A stretch of 64,000 nucleotides of DNA from Homalodisca vitripennis (lineage: Eukaryota > Arthropoda > Insecta > Hemiptera > Cicadellidae). Position numbers and translations under genes: made by a program. The stretch is from positions 124,001-188,000 of the forward strand of contig NW_025777656.1 of NCBI RefSeq assembly GCF_021130785.1. Direction: 5' to 3'. The notes beneath the pieces are model-generated. The model was not told where the DNA came from, did no database searches, and worked only from the letters and a program-made list of their open reading frames with translations. Every line of letters starts with the position of its first letter. The first letter of the stretch is position 1. This document shows positions 21,772-32,690 of this stretch, in pieces.

Positions 21772-22100
21772 GTCTCTATGTCTATGTCTATGTCTATCCA
21801 CACTTGGTCCTCCCATCTTCCTCTCGGTCTTCCTCTTGGTCTTCTTCCTCCTTCCTCCTTCTCCAGTGCTATTCTAGGCATTCTATTATCTCCCATCCTC
21901 TTCACATGCCCCATCCACTGTATTCTTCTTCCTTCCATTGTCTCTTGCAGTGAAACTACCAGACATAGAGACATAGAGAGAAGGGGACTACAGAAAATAC
22001 AGGTGGATGAAGAGGAGACCTGGAACGATAGACTAAAGTGGAGGAGGCTGTGTACGACGACCCGTGAGAACGGAAACGTCTGACGATGATGATGATGATG
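21772..22100 (+). mobile_element. Twin-primed (5'-inverted) LINE fragment
   Basis: A 329-bp insertion with 13-bp duplications ACTATCAATGAAT at 21759-21771 and 22101-22113. The left 189 bases read as a LINE C-terminus on the minus strand (RRIQWMGHVKRMGDNRMP, GRPRGRWEDQVW). The right 140 bases read as the continuation on the plus strand (ETWNDRLKWRRLC) and end in GATGATGATGATG. A GACATAGAGAC microhomology occurs at both sides of the inversion. This is the classic result of twin priming. The protein tail is of the type seen at the end of endonuclease-RT proteins of insect LINEs; clade uncertain. Confidence 0.85.
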
Positions 22101-22139
22101 ACTATCAATGAATAAATCAGATTTAAATGTTCATAATCA

Positions 22140-22629
22140 TGGCAATAGTGACACGACTCAAAATAACAAGCTACAACCTTAAACTAATTTGTCCAACTAA
22201 AAGTAATAACGACACAACTCAAAATCAGAAAAGAAGAACAGCGGTTTTAGTTGTTAGTTGTCAGGATAATAATGACACAACTCAAAATAAAACGTTGCAA
22301 CGTAATATTGGATATATCTGTGAAGCATTAATAATGACATAACTACAAATAACTAAGAAAGGAAATGAAAATGTTATTACCTTCAGTCAAGAAGAATGCC
22401 ACAAGTCGAAAAGTATCAGTATTTCAGCAAAACATCACATAACCTCACTGTTCCAAGTCAGAAGTGACACTGTTCACTGCTGACGGGAATCAAAATGGCA
22501 TCCTACTAGAACGACACTTCTGCTGCCTAGCGGCGAGTTTTGTGACTATAGAAGTGACACTATTCCAGATTTGTAGAGGGAAAATATGTTAGATCAAGTA
22601 TGGGGCTAAGTAAAAAACTGGATATTTTG
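22140..22629. repeat. Copy B right subterminal repeats
   Basis: GACACAACTCAAAAT-type units begin at about 22148, 22210, 22273 and 22334, that is every 61-63 bases. More diverged units follow (GCCACAAGTCGAAA near 22396, GAAGTGACAC near 22463 and 22549), and the terminal repeat at 22630 itself starts with the inverted motif. An inverted copy lies near the left end at 16686-16700. These are candidate transposase-binding sites. Confidence 0.7.
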
Positions 22630-22662
22630 AGTTGTGACATTATTCTTGCCGGTGTGCGATAT

Positions 22663-22846
22663 ATTTATTTACGCACTGATAATTGAAACTCAAAACGAAC
22701 ACTTAAACTAACTATAACTTATTACACGAGTAATCACTTGGAAAAACAACCACTTACTGACTGATAAGACAGGATAATATGGCTACAAGATTTGGCTTGC
22801 AAAAAGGTGGGAGTGACGCGAACTGGTGTCATCAGCATTGAACGTA
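22663..22846 (-). other. P1 piggyBac 5' leader
   Basis: Sequence resuming on the far side of copy B. It would be the untranslated leader of the P1 fragment. No TIR of P1 is visible, because the next element P2 starts at the TTAA at 22847. Confidence 0.4.
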
Positions 22847-23325
22847 TTAACCCTCCGGTGTACGCGTAGCTTTCCGCCATAATAGTTCACGCCTGCGGAC
22901 TCACAGTCCGCTCGCCGTATATCTTATATTTTTTTCCGCATTTTAGGTTTTAAAAGAGTCGTTCATGATCAATAATGGTTCATTGGTTTTTTTCCCCATT
23001 CATAATTTTACTATGCAATTTTAACAGGTCTTTCAGAGGTTAAAAACTTTAAAAAAATAAATTTTAAAACAAATGAACATTTATTTTGTACAGACATATG
23101 AAATTAAAATATTTGTAGACTTCAATTTTGAAACACATAATAAACATATGCTCTATGAAATGTAATTATTTAATTGCTTACCATTCCTAATGAGTTTATA
23201 CAGAAAAGGCTTATATATTTTTTTATTTAAACAGAATGAGATGTTTACAAGTAAAAAAATAAAACTAGATTATCATAATGCATATTCTAATATGTATACT
23301 GATTAAACTGTAATGTATACCGGTA

Positions 23326-24064
23326 TTAATCAACCATTTGTTCGTCAACATCTTCAAACATTACTCTTCCATTAAATTCACCACAAAGATACGCTTTCAC
23401 ATGTTCCAAACAGACGTACTGGTTACACCTTCCACATTTGAACCTTGTAGGCCTATTCTTCTTTCGATCGCAAAGAAAACATCTTCCTCTTCCTGGACTT
23501 GGGTTCTCTTGCACCATTTTTTCAGGATGAGTTAGTGGCAGTCCAAGAATTTCACATAGTCGAAGTTTGACTGACGTTGGAATACGTTGTTGCTGTGTCC
23601 TCACCCGCAAATGACCATCTAGAAGCTCTCTAGACAGTGTTTTTAGTAAGTTCTTTCTCTCTAGTATTGAGTCAGTGTTGCTTTGTAAATAACAAATGAA
23701 TTTATGCCTGCAATGTTAAGAAAACAAAACCAAATAACCAATGTCCATCTTTCAGTGATTCTAGATACTTTGTAACTAGACTTCATTTCATCCACGATGT
23801 CTACCCCTGACTTAGTGCTGTTGTAATCCAAGATTATCTCAGGTTTGTTTATACCACTATCCTCGATGTAAACCTCTTTGTCATTCTCAGGGTGCAGTGT
23901 CGATAGAGCCTAAACTATTTTATTATTTTTTGGTTTGTATGACACTAAGGTCAAATTATCTTTGAAGGCAAAAATACTTGAGTCAACGGGTCTATCTTTT
24001 ACTGACTTCATGAAAGGTGGAATACCTTTACGAATTTTGTTGAAAGTCCCTAGGAGTGTTAAAA
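23326..24064 (-). pseudogene. P2 piggyBac transposase, C-terminal part
   Basis: From upstream to downstream: LLGTFNKIRKGIPP near 24055; VSYKPKNNK; a stop; DYNSTKSGVDIVDEM near 23800, the conserved piggyBac block holding the last catalytic Asp; RITERWTLVIWF; and finally a Cys-rich terminal domain RCFLCDRKKNRP...CGRCNQYVCLEH at 23326-23610, which binds zinc and recognises the TIRs in this family. Several frame changes and stops are present. Upstream coding resumes at 26703 beyond MULE-2. Non-functional. Confidence 0.82.
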
Positions 24065-26702
24065 GGGCAGTCCGACCTCCATAAGAACATAATGTTAACT
24101 TGGGAACCTATATCTCTGTAATGGTTATAGATAGAGTCCTGATTTTTATTTTACTTATTAAATAGCTTATAATCTAGGTCTTATCATGAGGTTTTAAATT
24201 TGAAAAAAAAAAATTAAAAAGTTATAATTTTTTTATAATTTATTGTTGTTTTTAACTAACTTTTTTTATAAGTAAAAATGTTTACTGTGTGCCTCATTGA
24301 CAAGAGATATTTATAAATTCCCATGAGGGGGAACTAGGCAATAGTAAGTAAGTAGAATACTGTATAAAAATTTGACTGGGGTAGGCCTAGTAGTTTTTTG
24401 AGTTATAGGGCCCCCAAAGTTAAAAAATAACAAGTTTTCGGCAAATCAAGAAAAAGCAAGAAGGTAGCATATTTTGGACTCATACCTTGGTTTAATGATG
24501 GCCTGCACTGTAGGAAGGGTTGTCTGGATCCTCTGCTTCTTGATACAGATCCTCCCAGCTTCCTTTTGGCTAAAGTCCTTGATTGCCTGATTTTTTTTCA
24601 ATGTCGGTAAGCCGCTTTATCTGCTTTGCGAATCCGCTGGGTGTCGAGACGTTTTAAAGCTAACCGCATATTCAGTCCTGGTTCTAGCCCAATGTGCTCT
24701 AAAACTTTCACTTTGGAGCTGTAACCCATCATTGTGAATGATAGGACTGCCTCATAGACACCTAGCCTAAGAGCACCTAGTGTAACAAAGGTGCGTTTAG
24801 GGAGCCGAGCCCAAATGACATTATTCATAGACTCATTAGGATTTTGAGATTTTCCTTTGAGACATTTTCTGAGTAGTTTCTAGGCTGCACAAAGATTTAA
24901 AAATAGGTTTTGATTGCTTTCATTAGAACAGGTGAGAGGTGAAAATGCTGGCTGTGGTCATATTTAGTTTTTTTCTTTGGCGGCTTTGTTATACTTACAC
25001 CATGTGTCTTCGGTGTCTGGGCATAAAATATGTAAAGGCGTATCGTTAGTAGACTGAACATGACAGTACAAACGCCCAAACTGCTCGCCTCATGGCTTCC
25101 ACGCTGTGTGTATTCCTACGGATGGCTAGTCCATAGTATATTTGGATTTGTTGGATCGCCTTCCCTGTTAGCCTACCTTTCCCAGAAAGAGATTTTCCGT
25201 CAGAAAGCTTCAAGCCTTTATTTTCATGATAAAGTCCCTTATTCTTGTCCCCATCCTCTTCTGGACGTGTCCTACACATTCAACTTCTGAATGGAACACA
25301 TCTGGGCCATATGGTGCTTCTGCCACAACTGCTGCATAGCCATTGGAGTCACCATCTCCAAGGTACTCCACATAGCGAACACCGTATTTAGTCTCGGATC
25401 TTTTGAACATTGCAGTCGCAACCTTCAGCTTCCATACCTCCACTGCTACCTACATAATTTGCCTTGCATATTTCTAAGTGTTGGTTGCTTGTTCTCTGAG
25501 GGCAGTTACAGTATTTTGACATTGAATAAATATCTATTACTTTACCCGTATCTGCTGAAGTAATTGTGACAACGCCATTTAGCGAGGTGTGGCCTCGCTT
25601 TTGCCAGCTTCCGTCAACCGCAACACATAATTCATTAGAATTTCCATTTTCAATAACTGCTTCTGTCACTGCTCTCTTCATAGAGTTTTTCACACACACT
25701 TTTCTACATGGCTGGACAAAAACTGTTCATGTTGATTGAACTTGCTGGGCGGAGCGGGTAAATTCATCATGCCGCAAAGAGTTTGGCAGCAGTATAGCCC
25801 TTTCCTATTACACGCAAGCCGTATACTACCTTAGGTTCAAGTCATAGTAGCATTGTGAACTTTTGCTTGGTGCCTCAATAGGCCTAGGCCTAATATCTGT
25901 TGCTTTGGGACAGTTGTCAAAAGCTTTTGTCATGCCACAGCTACAGGAGACGGAAATTTGTACTGCGAGCCCTGCTAATGGTTTTCGACTAAATGATAGG
26001 TTGCCATGACAAACCCTACACACTGCAACATCTTTCAAAACTGATTCTAGCTGTACAATGTTTACTATGTCATACTGTAAGGTATCAGTTGAATTAGCAT
26101 AGCAGGCTAGGTTAGGGCTCAATTTCTCATTGGATGTGGAAACAACTTTGGGTGTTCTAGGCCTATCCTCTTCATTACCTTGAAGTTACTACTGTTTTCT
26201 TGCTAACGAACAACAGTCTTCTTCTTGTAACAATAGTTTCTTAGTTCCTACTCTCTTCTTATTACCCATTTTAATCTACATTCAATTACAATAAACTCCT
26301 TTACAAATAAAAAACAACAGGGAAACTTGCAAATCACAAAACACAGTATTTCAAAACTTCACAATAACCTCCAACATAAAAATAATAACAACAGATTGAC
26401 ATCTGTCATATTGCTGACAGTGTGTGATATCAGCTAAAAACCAGACTAAAAGCAAAAACAGTACCAACATAACAAAACCAATTAATATCTATTTTATAGA
26501 TTGTTTGTTTACTATAAGGAGTGGTGCTCAACGCCAAACAACACAGTTGCAAGCCTTTATATATATATATTTTTTATATAAGGTTAATATTATAGTAATA
26601 AGGTATATTATATACCATTTTAAAGAGAAAATTCTAAAGAATATTAATAAATAAAAAACCAAAATTCCCCAAAAAAAATTTTTTTTTCATGTCAGACTGC
26701 CC
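24065..26702 (-). mobile_element. MULE-2: decayed Mutator-like element
   Basis: Terminal repeats GGGCAGTCCGAC (left) and GGGCAGTCTGAC (right, reverse complement) bracket a degraded transposase related to the one at 596-2377. It lies inside the P2 gene. A clean 9-bp duplication is not visible; only TTAA-like flanks match, with an offset. So boundaries are good but the target duplication is decayed. Confidence 0.7.
24598..26276 (-). pseudogene. MULE-2 transposase remnant
   Basis: Pieces homologous to the first MULE in the same order. 25826-26122 has the CRVCHGNLSF zinc pair. 25388-25699 has AVDGSWQKRGHTSLNG with the first Asp, and ANYVGSSGGMEAEG. 25210-25443 has YLGDGDSNGY with the second Asp, and VECVGHVQKRMGTRIR with the Cys-His pair. 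24598-24828 covers the C-terminal region in a further frame. At least four frameshifts or stops separate them. It is much more diverged than the copy at 596-2377. Confidence 0.8.
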
Positions 26703-27014
26703 TTAATCTGTGGTTGTGTAGAAGGTCTTGTGCAAGTGGTATGGATACAAACCAATTATTGCAGGTAACATTCCTACCACTATTTGAAATGAGACCAACA
26801 AGCCGTTTCACAATACTGTGGGAGTGATTTTCCACTTTATAAGGTCCTTCTTTTTGTTTCCCACAGTACACTTATTTGTATAATACATTTTAGAATCTGT
26901 TAATGCAAAAATCTTTAGGCCGTATTTTGCCGGCTTGTTGGGGATATACTGACGGAATGAACACCTTCCTTTGAATGCATCTAGCATCTCATCAATAGTA
27001 CAAACCGTAGCACC
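26703..27014 (-). pseudogene. P2 piggyBac transposase, central catalytic part
   Basis: Continuation of P2 upstream of MULE-2. It reads VCTIDEMLDAFKGRCSFRQY then IPNKPAKYGLKIFAL, the most conserved piggyBac segment, which includes a catalytic Asp in the DE pair. Then come VGLISNS-type residues and TWFVSIPLAQDLL near 26730. Interrupted by frameshifts; cut at about 27014 where a GC-rich sequence unrelated to piggyBac begins. Confidence 0.75.
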
Positions 27015-27503
27015 GTGCTTGGCGCGTAGGGAGGTAAGCGAGCGAGAGACTCAGACTTCTCCCCCTACATTTCCCCTCCCGTGCCGTCGCGGTAAGACGT
27101 ATGTACAGTCCACTCTGTTCTTTGCCCGTTCCAAACTCCTTATAGTCAAGCTTACGCATGAATTCTGACAACAGCGATAATTTAATATAATTTGACGTAT
27201 ACTGTTGTTTTATTCCACATACTATTAGATACGGGTTTTTACAGCCATAATTCTAGAAATAGTTTCAATGAAATAAAAGGGTTTTTTAGCCTACCGGTTT
27301 TCATCAGCAAACCCTTGTAATGATTTAAAGGTTTAACCATGTATTTTACAGCACATTCTTACTAATTAAATGCGATATTTAAAAACAATAAAAAAACTCA
27401 ATAATCAAACAAAAACTTATAAAAGTGTAAATTAAGCGTTTTAGTTAATCGCTTACATTTACGGTTATTTATGGGATACAATAATAAAATCATAACATTT
27501 AAT
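27015..27503. other. 3' flank of IS630/Tc1-like copy 1
   Basis: Starts with a short GC-rich block (27015-27130), then AT-rich DNA. It probably includes the terminal repeat of the IS630-like element, but I could not match a partner because the other end is lost. No gene seen. Confidence 0.35.
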
Positions 27504-28362
27504 TTAATCGCCCAGCTCTTTGATTCCGGACAGATTTCCGTCTGCGGCATTGCTGTCGTCAGATTCCAGGAAGTTGTCTTCTTGACTTGAATCCTCACCA
27601 AGATTGATAACGAAAGATTCGATAACATTTTCAATTGGTCCTTGATTCCCTATAAATTCTAATTCCTTTTGCTTTACATGTTCACATATTTTTTCCATGT
27701 ATCAACCGTTATAGACTCAAACTTATCATTTACCAATTTTATGACTTCATCCATTTTAAAACGTACATTGTGAGCACCAACCCAATTTTTTACTTCAGCC
27801 CAGATAAGTTCGATGGCATTTAGTTCTGGATGATAAGGAGGTAGTCTAAGGACTACATGTCCTTTTTCACCTAAAAGCTCATCAATAACATATCTTTTGT
27901 TGGCCGATTTGTTAGCTTTTATAATCTCATAAAGTTCTACCTTTAACATAGTGTGTGAATATTGAATATTTTTTTCAAGTAACCATGCTTGCATATCACA
28001 TTTCCTTGAATTTGAAGTAGGACTTTTATCGATTTCCACGTTGTGATAGGAAGCGTTGTCAATTATTAGAACGCTCCTAGGCGGTAAGTTTGGAATTAAT
28101 TTTTCTGTCAACCATTTTTTTATAATTTTCATTATTCATATTATCATGGTAGTCTCCTTTTTTGTGATTTGCCTGCCACATAACTAAGCAGTCTTTTATA
28201 AAACCCATCTCACCCCCGGCATATAAAAATATCAGGCGGTTTCCTTTGCTTAACGGGACAGTTAAACCCGCTGTGGAATCATCCGACCAGCCTTTTCTGG
28301 AGACGTGTGTTGAATCAATATATGGAGGGCTCAAAGCAGCTGAAAAGAATGAATTTTGGTTA
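27504..28362 (-). pseudogene. IS630/Tc1-mariner-type transposase, copy 1
   Basis: DDE_3-type transposase. 28077-28362 reads SPPYIDSTHVSRKGWSDDS (first Asp), PLSKGNRLIFLYAGGE and GDYHDNMNNENYKK. 27674-28132 reads SVLIIDNASYHNVEIDKSP (second Asp) and LRLPPYHPELNAIELIWAE (third acidic residue, Glu). The acidic C-terminus follows in a third frame down to the stop at 27504. Two frame changes are visible (about 28100 and 27690). The 5' end is cut by the BEL/Pao LTR, directly upstream of what looks like an intron acceptor (TTTTCAG near 28340). The DNA-binding N-terminus is absent. Confidence 0.82.
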
Positions 28363-28378
28363 TAGAACCGTGAAATAA

Positions 28379-29252
28379 TGTTTTAGAGGCTCGACTAAGA
28401 AGGACCACTTCACACTAGGCAGTGAAGACGCCGAACACACTGATTTTAACAAGAGTTCACTAGGTTACACACAATGAGTTTATGAACAGTGCATATTCAA
28501 ATAAAGTGTATAAAATAAACAGTTACCTTTATTTTCATGAGAGGTACCTAACCGTAGTCTGCTGTTGTTGAGGGCCAGGTTGTGATCAGTAAGTGTTGGA
28601 AATAGGCTGCTGTCTTGTAGGCAGGCGTGAAGATGGAAGATGTCCTTCACGGATTCACTCACGCACAATACGACCGCAAACGAATAGTTCATAACACTGT
28701 GGCCAGTCCTGTAGAGCACGGTAGACGCGGGTGTCCGGGAGCAGAGACGTTCTGGTAGAGATTGCCAATCCAGAGCACTGACTTTAATGTTAATGTAAAT
28801 GTACAACAAATAGAATAAACTAATATTTAAATGAGAGAGTAACACATGGGGGAGAGAGTAAGTATGGTAAGCAGTGGCTAGAGAGTACATAAGTGCCCCA
28901 GGCGGGATCGAGAGTATAATGAGCAAGCGTGCCTACGCTTGCAAGGTAGGCAATTGATAAGTCAACCGTTGTGATTGGTTGGTGAGTTTACAGTAAACAG
29001 CTGATTCGGGAAACAATGGTTCATTGGTCTGTCACTGTACGTGAATATTTTAATCCAGTAAGGAATGGTATTGTAGGCACTAGGCCGCAGAAAGAGATAT
29101 GGAATTAATGTAGTATATACAGTTTAGTAAATAAAGGCAAATATAGAGTATAAGTTGCACAAAAAATATATACATAATTATTATTCAATAAAAGTAGCCT
29201 TTTCATATTAGGCAATAAAAAACAAGTTATTTAATGCAATAAATACTTAACA
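28379..29252 (-). repeat. BEL/Pao long terminal repeat, 874 bp
   Basis: Begins TGTTAAG (minus strand at 29252) and ends AAAACA (28379), directly downstream of the pol end, so it is the 3' LTR. AATAA next to its outer end may be the target duplication. No second copy of this LTR is in the window. Confidence 0.65.
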
Positions 29253-29750
29253 TACCGGCCGCCTTGAATCACCTTGGGATTCAATGAGAGAAAGAGCAAC
29301 ATAGGCTCAAATTACAAAGGTTATAGGCGGTGGTAGAGAGACAGTTAATTAATTGTAGAGGTGAGGTAAGAGAAACACCTTCACTGCTGGACGAGTGAGA
29401 GTTCCACTTGAGGTCTTGAGATGTACCACTCGAACTGTACCATCTTGTCCTGGAGTGACATCAGTGACCCGTGCAAGGGGCCAAGAGAGAGCGGGAGTAT
29501 CCTGATGCACCAGGACGAGGTCTCCAGGTTGGAGGTTGCGGGAAGGAGTGCTCCACTTGAGGCGCTGCTGAAGAGTCTGGAGATATTCTCGCTGCCAACG
29601 CTTCCAGATACGTTGGTGCAGTGCTTGGACCAGCTGCCAGTGAGAAAGGCGGTTCGTGGGTATGTCCAGCAAGTTCTCTTCAGGCACGGAAACCAGAGGA
29701 GAGCCGATCAAGAAGTGTCCAGGCGTCAGTGGGAGAAGGTCGTTGGGAAT
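29253..29750 (-). pseudogene. BEL/Pao pol C-terminal fragment (DUF5641-like)
   Basis: Reads NDLLPLTPGHFLIGSPLV at the upstream edge, then an intact 120-residue stretch with LSHWQLVQALHQRIWKRW, LQPGDLVLVHQDTP, WPLARVTDVTPGQDG and KVFLLP before the stop at 29349. This is the C-terminal domain of BEL/Pao polyproteins after the integrase. All upstream gag, protease, RT and integrase sequences are missing; homology ends sharply near 29750. So this is a 3'-end remnant (one LTR plus about 0.5 kb) of an LTR retrotransposon. Confidence 0.85.
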
Positions 29751-29819
29751 TTTAAGGCAAATTTAAGTTTTCCCATTGCTCGTGGAAATTGAATATTTAA
29801 ATGAGTGGGCTTTAGGCTT

Positions 29820-30531
29820 ACCTTTTGTGTTATCATCAAGCTCCCTACGTCTTACTCTTTCAATAGGTCTACACTCTATAAGGCTCTGTAAGTAAGCATC
29901 TTGCTCATTTTTTTGATGTGAACTCGATAAATCTGGTGTAAATATCTATTTCTGGATCTTCTCCTACTTTATCAAGAATGCATTTCCACTTGCAGCTGAA
30001 ACAAAACACAATATGTTAACTCACTCATTAGCTAAAGGTTTTTATTATACAAATGCAATACAAGTTTAAAAGTGTGAACAGAACAGATCAAATAAAAGTT
30101 TAATAAAAAAGTTATTATGGTCTCATTTTTACAAATTTGATAATCTTAAAATAGGCCTACTGCTTCTCGATTACTTTTAATTTAGAAGTTATAGGCTAGT
30201 TTTATAGGCTATTGCTAAAAAGTGTATAGACTAAGTTAGTAATGGGTATAGGAAAATTAGGCCATATTACTATAATTATATACAGGGTTTAAAAGTTGTA
30301 AGATGTATTAATAGGCCTTTCTTTAGCATACCCTACAATAGGTTATGTTTAGTAGTACTTACTTGCAGTGAAACCCATGTTCTTTTTCTTTCACAATTTT
30401 CCCTTTCGAACTAACATACTCTTCATTGTGTACTCTGGCTTTCTTAATCTTTTCAAACTGATAACCTTTACTTTTACCTTTCTTTCTTCTATTATTTAAG
30501 ATATTTTCGCTTGAACTGTCACTGGAACTCA
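29820..30531 (-). pseudogene. DUF7869-type element copy C, first two exons
   Basis: Exon 1 runs from the ATG at 30531 (MSSSDSSSEN) through a basic region and NEEYVSSKGKIVKEKEHGFHC, ending at a canonical CAA|GTAAGT donor (about 30364). Exon 2 starts about 29988 with KWKCILDKVGEDPEIDIY and ends at AAAAG|GTAAGC near 29820. Across the splice the Cys spacing matches the Cys-rich block of copies A, B and D. The catalytic part is gone, cut by the BEL remnant. Reading is open through both exons, and the splice sites look functional, so the loss was by truncation. Confidence 0.6.
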
Positions 30532-31530
30532 TTATGCAATACTAAAGTAAACAACACACAAAAGTTTGCCAAAGAATAATAAGAATAAAACATCAGGTGA
30601 CTGCATGGTTGCCAACCGCCACCCAGTCAGTTTAGAAATCCCACATGTCCAGCAGATGTGGTGTTTCTAAAATGACTGTTTATTTCCAACTACTATATTA
30701 GCCATAAGGAACTGCAGGAGATGTGGGGTAAACAAGGAAAACATGTATTCTACTTTGAGGACCCAAAATCCATTATAAAGTCAATTTCCCAAAAAAATAG
30801 AGATGTGGGGTTTCTTAAATGACCGATTCATTTGTCCTCGGCTTGTCATTTTCTGAAAGTAATAGACCATGTCAATAACTATTATATTAAAATGCTTAAA
30901 TTTATAATAAAATATAACAGGAGTATTATTTAGTTTAGTAAATAAAACACAAAATAATAATTACATCACACATGGTTAGAGTTGTTCCTCCATAAAGACG
31001 GCACAACTTAAAATAATAGTTATGCAAAATTATAGAGATATTTTTTATCAAGAACATCGTCATAACTACAAATAAAACTACTGTTAAATGATGAAATTTA
31101 CTTACCTCCTGTATAAAAACGACACAACTCGAAATGTGCCAGTCTTCTTGAAAGTTCTCTGTTAGATGCAGATCTGACTTATTGGAGAAAACTGTTACTA
31201 ATCAAAATGTTACACTTTTCGTCATAACGTTTTCATTAAAACCAGTCACAACAGCAAATATGACACTTTTCTATAAACGTAAACAGGTCTGTTCTGCACA
31301 AGCTCAGTGACCCAACAGACAATTTAATATTGTGCCAGTTTTCTACAAGTGTCAGCACGAAAATGTCATGGTGGAAAAGAGACACAACTACCATCTATGG
31401 GGATTTTATTGTAACTAGACTTGTGACGTTTTTCTACAGTAAACCTATGGTAATGAGGAGGGCTTTTATGCAATAAAACCAAATTAAAGAAATTTTGAGT
31501 TGTGACGTCTTTCTTGTGCATGAGCGATAT
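30532..31530. repeat. Copy C 5' leader, subterminal repeats and right TIR
   Basis: 31498-31530 is 33 bases long and aligns along its whole length with the 33-bp right TIR of copy B (same AGTTGTGAC start and GCGATAT end, about nine differences). Related CACAACT motifs are scattered at 31006-31400. Two further motifs, CACATGTCCAGCAGATGTG (30645) and GATGTGGGGTTTCTTAAAT (30810), resemble sequence next to copy G. So several element ends may overlap here. Confidence 0.55.
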
Positions 31531-31585
31531 TATAGTGATCTTATTGATGTATAAAAAGGAGAAGTAATAATAAATTCACAAGTTA

Positions 31586-32165
31586 AAATTATAGTGTTTA
31601 ATATCTCATAACAAAAAGAAAACGAACAATTTCTCTTTGGTGGTAGTTCTATAGGGTAAAATCAGTGTGAGTTCATATATACAAAAATATAATAAAAGAT
31701 AACCTAACTAACTTTACGTGTAATAAAAAATAAAACGAAACATTTCTTTTTGGTTTAAATCACATTAAATAAATAGTAATGAATATTAAGCAATACAATA
31801 TTACGATAAAATCATTGTGAGTTCATATACAAATATAATAAAAGATAACAAAACTATATAACATGTAGTAAAAATAAAACGAACCTTTTCTTTTTGGTTT
31901 AAATCACATTAAATAAATAGTAATAAATATTAAGCAATACATTATTAGGGTAAAATCATTGTGAGTTCATATATATATAAATATAATAAAAGATAACAAA
32001 ACTAATTTAACATTTAGTAAAAAATAAAACTAACCATTTCTGTTTTGGTTTAAATCACATAAAATAAATAGTGATTAATGTTATTAAGAAATATATTATT
32101 ATAATAAAATCATTGTTATTTCATAATAAAAGACTAAAAAAATCTAATAAACTATTCAAATCTAA
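31586..32165. repeat. Tandem repeat of about 144-153 bp
   Basis: Units begin with TAAAATCA(G/T)TGTGAGTTC at 31657, 31807, 31951 and a diverged one at 32104, with a partial unit before 31657. Each holds CATTTCTTTTTGGTTTAAATC. Very AT rich, non-coding, and adjacent to the 3' end of hAT-2. Confidence 0.85.
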
Positions 32166-32690
32166 ATAAAGATAACAATTTCTGTAATTTTGAGGAAACG
32201 ATACATAAATTAATCAATATTGAATGAGATAGCAATACAATCACTTCAAATTCACGTTTAAAAATGCAAGTTCTTTGACTTTTTTGTAGTCAGTCTTGTT
32301 CTTCTGTCAGAAAGTATATAGCCAGTTTTTGAAAATACTCTTTCGCATGGCACTGAGGTTGCGACAGCGTTGCAATGAGTTTTAACAAGGTGTGCCAAAT
32401 TTGAGTACACATGGCAATGGTGTTTCTACCATTCAAGGGGATCTTTTTTCGGCCTATAGGGTCGTCATCCATGTACCTCTGAACCTCTTGTATAGCCAAA
32501 TTGTAAGTATACCTCTGGGTTTCACTTTGCTAATGGTTTCTTCGTAGTCATCCCAGACGGAAACTCTTTTTTTCTGAGGAAGTTCATCCTTATCCTCAGT
32601 ATCTGAACCTTTACCTTTGTAGTTCGGTTGATCAAACCGGTAACTAATGAAATAATATGCCTTTTTACAGATTCGATAGAACTCTCATCT

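Larger units (their letters stand above)
16465..22658 (-). mobile_element. DUF7869-type element copy B
   Basis: Ends are 33-bp inverted repeats with one mismatch if the flanking ATAT is included: 16461-16493 and 22630-22662. Outer sequence reads ATAT then CGCACACCGGC at both ends, consistent with a 4-bp ATAT duplication (palindromic, so the exact edge is ambiguous). Inside are one transposase gene, subterminal repeats around GACACAACTCAAAATA at both ends, the gag-only LINE I-2 and a twin-primed LINE fragment. Without the insertions the element is about 3.5 kb. It sits in the 5' region of P1. Confidence 0.85.
22851..27014 (-). mobile_element. P2: piggyBac-like transposon (3' part)
   Basis: Left end CCCTCCGGTGTACGCG directly after TTAA (22847-22850), as expected for piggyBac. 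Contains a perfect 7-bp stem GCGGACT/AGTCCGC (22895-22911). The minus-strand transposase is interrupted by MULE-2 (24065-26702) and ends abruptly at about 27014 against the IS630-like element. N-terminal half and right TIR are missing. Confidence 0.75.

Noticed and set aside
21797..21960. Cys/Leu-rich plus-strand frame resembling a signal peptide
   Set aside because: It is antisense of the inverted half of the twin-primed LINE fragment.
24065..24073. TTAA target for MULE-2
   Set aside because: TTAA occurs at both sides but with a two-base offset, and MULEs make 8-10 bp duplications, so it is treated as chance.
28480..28926. 148-residue minus-strand frame
   Set aside because: It lies inside the BEL/Pao LTR and has no recognisable domain.
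31586..32165. Possible CRISPR-like array
   Set aside because: Units are tandem with no unique spacers, and the context is eukaryotic.
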